The position numbers and the translations under genes are program-made. Source: Prorocentrum cordatum (lineage: Eukaryota > Sar > Dinophyceae > Prorocentrales > Prorocentraceae). Taken from it: a stretch of DNA of 64,000 nucleotides. Positions 10,431-19,300 of this stretch are shown in pieces. The first letter of the stretch is position 1, and each line of letters starts with the position of its first letter. The stretch covers positions 226,001-290,000 of the forward strand of contig CAUYUJ010018638.1 in the NCBI GenBank assembly GCA_963575745.1, read 5' to 3'. Under the pieces are notes generated by a model. It was not told the DNA's origin, did no database searches, and saw only the letters and a program-made list of their open reading frames with translations.

Positions 10431-11285
10431 AACCAAGGAAAACGTCGTCGATCACCGATGCTCCCTCCTGACAACGCTCTCTTGTGATTTCCTGACAATT
10501 CACTACTGCGCATCTCTCTTACCTGGGACGACCTTAAAACTTGACCATGGATCGTGCTATCGCTACGTCGCCGGCTTCCGTGGAAGGACCTGCAAACTTA
10601 ATGTCGAGCGTGACGGACTAATTGAGTTCGATGGTTACATGCGCGGTGATTTCCTCTATCGAGAAATGGCCAGTGATGGTGCTTTGGAACGGTGATTTGG
10701 GATGGTGATTTGGGACGGTGTTTTGCAACACCTGCAAAACAACAGTCTCGGTGGCGGTGCAGATCTACAGCTTTCCGAAAACAAACATGATGTCCGGGCG
10801 TGTGCGTATCTGTGTGGGTGGTTCAACGGGTCCCCCATGCCAAGCTGCACCCAAGACACCTGGATGTCGCCCGTAGGCCGTAGAACCACCATCCGCGCTG
10901 TGCCCGCTGCGCGCTACTTGAAAGTTGTCCTTGCTCACCACTCGGACTCGGACCTGCGAAATGTACGCAGGCGGGGGCGCTGCAGGCGGGCGCCATGATG
11001 CGTGTCCTTGCTCATTACACTGTACCGTGCTTTGCCGCTGGTCATAGTAGGAATGGCATCCGCATCGCAGTGGCCCATGTCGGACAAATGTATGCCGCGA
11101 TTGCACGTCACCCTCTCCCAATTGTTTTCCCGTGCCGTGGATTGCCTTGCACGTCGACTTGCTCGTTCAAGCTCTCACACAGGACCACACAACTGGTATA
11201 GCCGCCGTGGACGAAACATCATTGGCAATACATCGCTCTCGCATCCCTTTCCATTTAGTATTTAACACGTGACCTCATACATAGA
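10431..11285. other. No recognised gene
   Basis: Open frames at 10219-10695 and 10702-10998 on the plus strand show a more normal residue mix than their neighbours but no family I recognise. I do not call them genes. Confidence 0.4.
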
Positions 11286-11511
11286 GGCCTCCTAGATGGG
11301 GTCGGAGGAGATGTGGTCGGAAGATCGCGATGCACTGGTGATGCACCGGCGATGCATCGGCGATGCACCAGCGATGCGTCGTCGACGTCGGCGATGCATC
11401 GGCGACGTCGACGTGAAGCAAGTCGGGCTCGACATCGAGCCGCATGGGCGACGCATCGGCGATGCGGCGTGATCCTCCGACCCCGTCTACTCCGACCCCG
11501 TCTGGGAGGCC
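11286..11511. mobile_element. Foldback element, GGCCTCC family, copy 2, with TAGA duplication
   Basis: The left end is GGCCTCCTAGATGGGGTCGG and the right end is the inverse, ending CCCCGTCTGGGAGGCC. The 4-bp sequence TAGA directly flanks both sides (11282-11285 and 11512-11515), the clearest target-site duplication of this family in the window. The internal part is rich in GATGCATCGGCGAC words, as in copy 1. Confidence 0.85.
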
Positions 11512-12784
11512 TAGAATGCGTCCGACGATGTGATTTTGCAATCCGCGGCCGTCAAGGTCCCGACCTCTTCCCCGGGGCCACCGTGCCGTCCTGGATCCAC
11601 GCCTGCTCGCCCCGGAGGGGGGGCGGGCCAGAGACCGACATCGAGGAACGGCGCCTGGACTTACAACAAGACGTTCCTCGGAGAGGTGTGATCACTCCCT
11701 CCGCTCGACCCAGACAGGGCGAGCAATGCTGGGCCCGACTTAACCTCAGGTGGAGCGTTTTAGGGTGCCACGAAACGACTCCTGTGGGGGGCCCCAGGAC
11801 GACGTGGACGGCGCCATCGGCTCCACGTTCGATGGCGGGGACAGCACCCGGGGGCCCGCGGGCCCCCAAGTACCACGCGCCTGGTCGAACAAATTCCACA
11901 GAGCCGCTACTGTTGCAGGGAGCGCCCGTTGAAGCATGGGACAAGACCCTCGATAGATACGTACTGAGTCGCTGCGGACGTGCATCGTCTGCGAGAATAC
12001 CGCTGAGGCGAACGGGGTCGTGCATCGGGAGTACGTTGCAAAGCCCGGATCGCCAGATGCTCCACGACAGTCTTGCTTGGCGCAACCCAGCTGGCCCAGC
12101 ACTCAGCGATGCCGCAAGTACAGCGACTACATCAAGCCCTCGCTGAGGGGGACGCCATGGCTCGTCTTTTCTAACATCTCCCCCTTCTTCTATCAGTACT
12201 GCACTATGCCAGCGCCTGGAGTACCTGGACCAGCAGGAGCTCTTGCCCAGTTTATGTGACGATTCGTGGACTCGCACGAGTTCCTCGAAGCAGCGAGCAA
12301 CGTCCCCGAACGACCCCCATGTCGCGCCCGACGGCACGTGCCGAAGGCCATCCGCGGTGCACGATCGGCGTGACAACTGAGGTACGGCACTGCGGGCAAA
12401 CTCAGAGGCGGTGAAACATGTGGTGCTGGGTGGATGAGGTGGCAATACTTACTGGACTTGTGGATATCTTTCTCCAAGGCAGACCAAAGTCTTCCCAACC
12501 CGACAACGGGAAATGCGTGAACTTCGACACCTGGTTCCAGTGTGCGATATCGATGAAGTTGGCGACAAAGACCGGCTTCCGCTCCCAAGTGCAGGGAGTG
12601 GGCGCCGTCTAAGTCGCTGCTCGCCTCTATATTCTAAGCGACCCGTGGTGCCTGTCTCCCATGTCCCAGCATTGTGATTCAGGTTGGCGTTGATTTCTTC
12701 GTTTCGCACGTTCAGAACATGCAATATGTGATGTGTGAGTTCCCTCCTCCACGATTTTATTATGTTCCCGGGTAAACGCCTAGA
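11512..12784. other. Possible decayed coding sequence, not identified
   Basis: Plus-strand frames at 11750-11932, 12020-12259 and 12418-12612, and minus-strand frames at 11552-12445 and 12449-12868, have ordinary composition but no convincing motif. A short plus-strand phrase, DSHEFLEAA near 12270, resembles words seen in several enzyme families, but it stands alone. I cannot support a gene. Confidence 0.25.
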
Positions 12785-13395
12785 CGCCGACCTAAGCGGG
12801 TCACGAAACGAGTGAGGTGTGGGCCGTATTGGGCGGGGGTCCCATGTGGACGCAGCCCCTGGTTCCATAGCTGGAACTCCCTATCGGGTCACGAAGCGCG
12901 AGGTGTTTGCCGACTTGGGCTCCTTGTTGGGCCACGAAGCGCGTGAGGGGTATGCCGAAAATGTGCTGGTGGACGCTACCCCTCCCCCCACGAAACATGT
13001 GAGGAGGGTGCCGAGGCTGTGGGACGCTGTGTGCCACACCCGGGGGCTTCGGTGGAGCTCACTATGGGGCGGACTTCGGCGGAGCCTACTTTGGGGCCGC
13101 GAAGCGTGTGACGGGTGTGCCGAAATGGGCTTGGGGACGCCATGTGCCTGCACCCCCCCCACCCCTGGGGGTTTCGGTCTTGTGGGGCTACGAAGCGTGT
13201 GATGGGTGTGCCGAAATGGGCTTGGGGACGCAATGTGCCCCCTCTCTGGGGCTTCGATGGAGCCCCCTGTATGGGGCCACGAAATGTGTAAGGGGTGTGC
13301 CGAAATGCGCTGGGGGACGCTATGTAATAGTACCCCCCCTCCCCGTGGGGGCTTCAATGGAGTTCCCTATGGGGCCACGAAACGTGTGTAGTGCC
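12785..13395 (+). repeat. Degenerate tandem repeat of 65 to 115 bp
   Basis: Units share GGGGCCACGAARCGTGTG, GGGTGTGCCGAAATGGGC, TTGGGGACGCYATGTG and a C-run followed by GGGGGCTTCGRTGGAG. About six units are visible, with indels between them. Confidence 0.75.
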
Positions 13396-13518
13396 AGGAA
13401 GTGGACACGTGGAAAGGAGAGGCAGGGGTGGGAGGAGGGAGGAGGAAGGAGGAAAGAGACGCGGAGCGCTGCGGATTCAAAACGAGGACCCAACACAACA
13501 CGATGGTAAGGAACATCA

Positions 13519-13554
13519 GCGTGTGTGCGTGTGTGCGTGTGCGTGTGTCCGTGT

Positions 13555-13596
<42 letters not shown>

Positions 13597-13701
13597 GCGT
13601 GTGCGTATGTGTGTGTGTGTGTTTGTATGTGTGCGTGTGTGTATGTGTGTACGCGTGTGTGTGTGTGTGTGTGTTTGTGTGCCTGTGGGTGGTGTGTGTG
13701 C

Positions 13702-13748
<47 letters not shown>

Positions 13749-13761
13749 TGTGCGTGTGCGT

Positions 13762-13795
<34 letters not shown>

Positions 13796-13812
13796 CCGTT
13801 CGCGCGCGCGCG
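13519..13812. repeat. GT-type microsatellite with GC and TGCG variants
   Basis: Almost 300 bp of TG dinucleotides interrupted by CG, including a pure TGCG block at about 13704-13752 and a CG run at its right end. Alternating purine-pyrimidine DNA of this kind can adopt Z-DNA. His/Thr and Cys/Val frames across it are not genes. Confidence 0.95.
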
Positions 13813-15316
13813 CGAATGCCCAATCCGATCCCCGCTGCTCGGCAACGCCGGACGGTCCGTCCAAAATAACAAATCAGCATCCTCATCCTTTTCTTCGCCC
13901 TCGTCCTCCTCGTCCTCCTCCCCCTGCTGTTCCTCCTGGCTCTTCCTGCCTCCTCCTGGCTCCTGGCTCCTGGCTCCTGGCTCCTGGCTCCTGGCTCCTC
14001 CTCTGTCTCCTCCTGCTCCACGACGAGGCCCGCGATCGCTGATGCCCCACGCCCCTGTTCCTGGTCCTACTCCTCCCCCTCCCGCAGCTGACCCTGCTCC
14101 CGGCCTGTCCTGCTTTCCCCCCCATCTCTCCCTCGCCACCTCAGCTTTCTCCTCCCCGTCCTTCCCCTCGTCCTCTCTCACCTCCCGCCGCCCGTCCGCC
14201 TCTCCCTTCCCCCCTCCCCCGCCTCTCCCCCCTCCCCCGCCTCTCCCCCCAACCCCTCCTGCCCCCCCAAACCCCTTCCGGCCTCCCCCGATCCTCCCTC
14301 AGAGAGGTTGGTCAGCTTTCTAGGCGGCGTCGACAGGTCGGAAGCCTGAAGGGCCTCTGGGCAGTCTGGGAGTTCCGGGCGCTCCCATCCGAGTTCGCCT
14401 TCAAAATTCACCCCGAGCTGACCCTCCAAGAATGCAGAAGTTTAGCAACATCCACCGGCCAATCGCACTCTCGGTGAGGCATCAACGTGCCGCAAGTCGT
14501 GCACGTGCTGGTCGGAGCCTGAGACCGATCAGCTTTCGTCGCTTGGAATTGAACCTTGATTTCGCGCGATGAGACTGAAGTGCACATCTGGCTCATTTGA
14601 ACAAACGGGAGTCCTTCTTGTCAGGTCTCTCCTCAAATATTCTCTTTGTCCTTTCCCTCCCAAACGGTCCACTCAAAACAGGTCGCAACATACAAACCTC
14701 ACTTGGGTCCCAGTCAGGCAGGTGCCAGTCAGGCTATCCCCATGACCGAAACAGACTTTGGCAAGGCCCGAAACAAGTTCCATTTAGGCGTCAACAACTC
14801 TCCGGACGAATAGGGCGGGGGTAGTAAAAGGGGGGGGCTAGCGCATCATTTCACGTGGCAAATTTTCCCGGCCCCTCCTGGGAATAACATCCTGTCTTCT
14901 TGCTTGTTACCATCATTCGGGGAACAACCTCCCGGCTACACCCAAGAAGAAAGACTAGACATGCGCGCGGAAGCCTTGGACATGTACCAACACCTTGCCC
15001 TCGACAGTCTCCTGAATAGGCAGCGGCACGGCAAACAAATAATTAGACATACATGTGGAAGCCTTGCACATGTACGAACAGTATGCCCTCGACAATCTCC
15101 TGACCACACTGTGGCGCCACTCCCTGTGTCTTGCTGAACCTTTAAAAACATGTCAAGCGTGGGAGATACAGCAATGGGGGGAGCCAATCCTGCACGCTAC
15201 TGATGTTACTATTGCACCTGCACGTCCAATTAGCGGCAATGCGTCGCGAGTCAACACGTCCCAAGTATTGCACAATAGAAATACACAAGACCACCGTATA
15301 TACACGTCTCCATCTA
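13813..15316. other. C-rich tracts, then sequence without recognised genes
   Basis: A 7-bp CTCCTGG tandem lies at about 13951-13999, followed by CCTCCCCC-rich DNA to 14300. A direct duplication of about 70 bp sits at 14951-15020 and 15040-15112, sharing GGAAGCCTTG, ACATGTAC and TGCCCTCGACA words. No gene recognised. Confidence 0.55.
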
Positions 15317-15318
15317 TA

Positions 15319-15351
<33 letters not shown>

Positions 15352-15352
15352 G
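15317..15352. repeat. TA dinucleotide microsatellite
   Basis: A run of TA broken by single C and G bases. Similar runs occur at 34850-34985, 38473-38526 and 49661-49726. Confidence 0.9.
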
Positions 15353-16135
15353 TAGACAAAAAAGAGATGTACGTAAACCGTGTGCGCACAGCAGGCATCT
15401 GCATGCGCACGCGATTATATGGGATAAACGCACATGGTTGCACAGTCATTAGGTGTGCCGGGGCGAAAAGAACAATCATTGACGTAGCCACTACCTTCCA
15501 GGGTCAAGACACATCACGCCGGATGACCGCAAATCTTAGCAGCGAAAGAGTGTGATTATACACATGTGTGAAGTGTGTATGTATACCCGCACGCATGCTT
15601 ATGTATAACTGCACGTTCGGTACACATATAAAGATGTATGTATATCAACAGGGTGATACGGGAACGATGGCCAGGCGCAACGAGCTACCATTGATGATGT
15701 AGCACGGCAGACGATCCCAGACTTGCACCGACGGGCTCAGACAGAGGGTCCAGGAACGTGGGAGACGAACGTCAGACAAAGCACAGATCCTGCGACTGGA
15801 ACAGACAGACTCAAGCAACCGGGAATTCAAACGATACCATGCTCCCCGTGTCCACCGTCCTCGACATCCCACTTCTGTTCCCACTGAAGTTATCAGTGTT
15901 CACGTCGTCCGGCTGCTTAATGACCACCTCGTTCCATGTCCTGATCATGCCACGGTAACATATCCTAGTCAGTTCCAGCTGTCCCCTCGGGAGGACGAGG
16001 GCGAGGGAGGAGGGAGGAGGCTGACGAAGAGGGATGATGGAGGAGAGGAGGAGAGTGAAACATGATGGACCCACGAACCCGGAAAGGGATATAGACATGT
16101 GCAGCATGGTCACGTTTTCACGATACCCAACTGGG
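15353..16135. other. No gene; right edge holds a dispersed repeat
   Basis: Positions 16055-16140 share AACATGATGGACCCACGAAC, CCGGAAAGG and an ACGTTTTCA word with 24000-24085. The rest is unremarkable. Confidence 0.5.
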
Positions 16136-16259
16136 CGACACCCCACGAAACATCCCACGAGACACCCCGCGAAACATCCCACGAGACACCTCACGAAACA
16201 TTCCACGAGACACCCCGTGAAACATTCCACGAGACACCCCGTGAAACATTCCACGAGAC
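16136..16259 (+). repeat. 24-bp minisatellite split by the retrotransposon
   Basis: The unit ACATTCCACGAGACACCCCG followed by TGAA repeats about five times. A continuation of the same array (ATTCCACGAGACACCCCGTG and AA) lies on the far side of the retrotransposon at 22483-22504. The element therefore landed inside this array. Confidence 0.85.
16248..16259 (-). other. Target-site duplication, 3' side of the retrotransposon
   Basis: Plus-strand ATTCCACGAGAC, identical to 22483-22494. Because the target is a tandem array containing this word, the true duplication could be slightly longer or shorter. Confidence 0.8.
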
Positions 16260-16337
16260 TTTTTACCCATCGAAGAAGCCCAGCGGCAGAAAGCGGCAGT
16301 CGGGGGGGAGGAGGGAGGGAGGGGGGGAAGGGGGGAA

Positions 16338-16359
16338 AGCAGCCCGCGCGCGGGCTGCT
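16338..16359. other. 22-bp perfect palindrome in the retrotransposon 3' region
   Basis: AGCAGCCCGCG followed by its exact inverse CGCGGGCTGCT, 12 bp beyond the ORF2 stop codon. In RNA it would form a very stable hairpin. It lies where LINE reverse transcriptases commonly recognise their template, so it may be a recognition structure; that role is inferred. Confidence 0.75.
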
Positions 16360-16370
16360 GGGGCACCGAA

Positions 16371-19300
16371 TTAATCCGGCGGCCCAGGGCGCTGCACCCA
16401 CCGCGCCCGCATGGCCTCCCGCCAGTCGGCCTCGCGCCCGCCAGCCGGGACCGTGGGCAACAGCAGCAGGGCTGCCGCCCGCGGCGGCAGCGCGGCGGCC
16501 CAGCCCGCGCACGGCGACGCCGCCAACCGCGGCCAGGTGGGCGCAGACGCCCCGCAGCGCATGCAGGCCACCCAGCCGGGGCCTTGCGCGGCGGCGTGGA
16601 GCTGCCAGGCCTGCCCCGCGAACAGGGCGGCGCAGCGGGCACTGCCGCCGCTGCCGCGCGCGTTGCCGGGCTGCGCCAGTGCTGCAGCAGCTGCAGGCGG
16701 GGGGCCCTGCGGCTGCGCGCCTGGCTGCGCGCCGAGCACGCCCCGGCGGCCGCGGCGCCGGCGCGGCGGCCTGCGGGCCCGAGGCGCCACGCCTGCGCTG
16801 CCGTGGTTCACCTTCAGGGCGGCCAGCTCCACCTCTGCCAGCAGCCGCTGCGCGACGCCCAGCGCGCGCAGGCGTCTGTCCCGCCCGGCGACCAGGGCGG
16901 GCGGCGGGAGCCGCGCGCGCGCGGCTGCGCCCGCGAGCCGGTCAGCTGCTGCGTTGCCAAAGCGGTCTCCGTCAGCCAAGCCTCGCGCCCGGGCGCTGGC
17001 TGCGTCGAGATGTCCTTTAATCCATCGCGCGACGAGGGTCCCGCTCTGGCAGTAGGGCGCCAGCAGCTCCCAGACCTCGGCGTGCGCCCATTCCGCTGGG
17101 TTTGTCCCCGCCCGGAGGGCCGCGACCCCGTTGCTGACGAACCGGGAGTCCGCGATCACCTCCACGGGGCCCGCGGCGAGGCTCAGAGCATGCAGGGCGG
17201 CCGTCAGTTCCGCCCTCTGCGCCGTCTGGGGCCCGTCGACCGGCCCGCTGCAGTCCTGGGTGCCGTTGGGGCCGTCGAGCCGTAAGCCCCAGCCTGCCCT
17301 GGCCAAGAGCGGATCTGTCGGCCGCTCGCAGGCGCCGTCTGTCCACGCACGGCGCCGTGGCGGGCGCTGCTGCGGGTCGTGCTGGCCGGCGGGCAGCGGC
17401 GGGGGCGGAATGGGCACGCAGGCGCCCTCGGCCAGAGCGCTGAGGACCGGGTCCTCCGAGAGGACGCCCGTGCAGGCGGTTCCCGGCGGCAGGGCCGCGC
17501 GGAGGCCTTCCGGGCGAAACCCGGTGCCGCGCAGAGCAGTCGCTCGCGCCTCCTGCCAGCACGGACACCGCCAGAACCGGTGCTCTGGATCCTCGTCGGC
17601 CACCCGGCAGTGGGGGCACAGCGCCGGTTTGCCCCACTTGGCTGCCACCGACTGCGTGACGACACCGCCCGCAAGCACCGTGCGCAGCGCGCCCGCCAAG
17701 TCTGGCGCGAGCTTTCCTTCCTCGAGCAGCCTGCGCGTGGCCCAGCGGTCCACCCCGCCAGCGAGGTGCCCCATGTCGCCGCGGCGGGCGGCAACTGCGG
17801 CTGCTTCGCGGCGGGCCCAGGCGGCCAGGAGCACGCCTCGCGTTTCCTGCAAGGAGTGCTCTGCGGGGCGCCACCCCGCCGGCACGGCCGGGACGCCTGT
17901 CCAGCTTTCGACGTCGTGCCCAAGCCGGAGCTCCGCAAGGCTTCGCACGGCCGCCGAGATCGGCCCATTCTGCCGCCCGTGCCCCGCCGCGATGGCGCCA
18001 GCCGCGCTGCGCGACCGCTGTGCTGGGAAGCGGCCGCGGCGGATCGCCTTCGCGATGTGCCAGAGCGGGGCGATGGTCGCCACGGCAGCTGGGTCGAGGC
18101 GCCAGCTGGGGCTGAGGACGCCGAACACGACCTCCGCGGCCGCCCGGAAGCCACCGCGACGACATACCGCGTGCCGCGCTGCCGCGCGGAGCCCCCGCAG
18201 CTCGGCCTCTGGCGGGCGCCCGCGCGCCGCGCCGTACAGGCCGGCAGCCGTGCCCGCCGCCGCGCCCAGCAGGCACCGCTGGCCGAAGCTGACGGGCAGC
18301 CTGGCGATGCGGGCAAAGCGGGTTCTCGCGTCAGCCATCCGGCCCCCCGCCACGGCACTGCGCCTGGCCTCGCCTGCGACGGCGACCACCCCCAGGTCCC
18401 GGATGGTGGTGCCTGCTGCCAGCGCTGGAGTCTGCGCGGCAAGCCAGCGTCGTAACTCGCTTGTGTTGGCGAACTGCCGGCTTTTCCTCCGGTTCAGCTC
18501 CCAGCCCATGGCGGTCTCGAACTCCAGCGTCACGACCAAGGCGCCCTGGACAGCCTCGGCCGCCTCCCCGGCCTCCTCGGCCCCGGCGCGCATCCACAGC
18601 GTGAAGTCGTCTACGTAGATACGCCGGCGGAGCCTGTCATCCACGGCCCCCGCACGCCGGTGCCATGGAAGCGTCAGGACGCTGAGGAAGAACACTGCTA
18701 GGGCGCACCCTGGGAGGAGGCCGGAGGAGGGCGACCACGGCGCGCCAATTGCGCGCCCGATGCGAATGCGCCGGCGGGCTGTGCATGCACTGAGCGCCGG
18801 CTTGACGAGCCAGTCCGGCAGGCCCGCCCGACGCAGCAGGCCCGGCAGCGACGCCAAGTTCACTTGGTCGTATGCCTTGCACCGATCGAGGGCGGCTCCG
18901 GCGATGGATTCGGACATCGCCTCCGCCGCTTCCAACTCTAAGGCAAGTTCCCAAGCCAGCTCTTCGGCCCCCAGTTGAACCTCTGCTCCAGCCCAGCTCA
19001 GCCGCCAGCGCGCGAAGTCGCGGGCCCGCCCCGCCGCCCGCAGGCGATACAGCATCGGCAGCAGCCAGATGGGCCGCCTGTCCAGGGCCCCCGCGCCCCC
19101 GCCAGGCTTCGGCAGAAGGAGCCCCTCTGGTTCGACCAATTCGCTTGGCCACTCACCGACGAACTCCACGGCCTCGAAGAAATCAGCCACCCAGCCCAGC
19201 AGCTCCTGGGGCAAGAGGCGCAACTCTGCCACCGTCCAGCCGTCGAGACCCGGCTTCTTCCGCTTGGGCATGTGGCGGAGCAGCCAGCTGATGTCATCTG

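Noticed and set aside
12260-12300. Possible ubiquitin protease word (DSHEFLEAA)
   Set aside because: Isolated phrase with no accompanying Cys or His box; chance is likely.
13391-14323. Long frames over the GT microsatellite and C-rich DNA
   Set aside because: Translation of simple repeats (Cys/Val, His/Thr, Pro/Ser).
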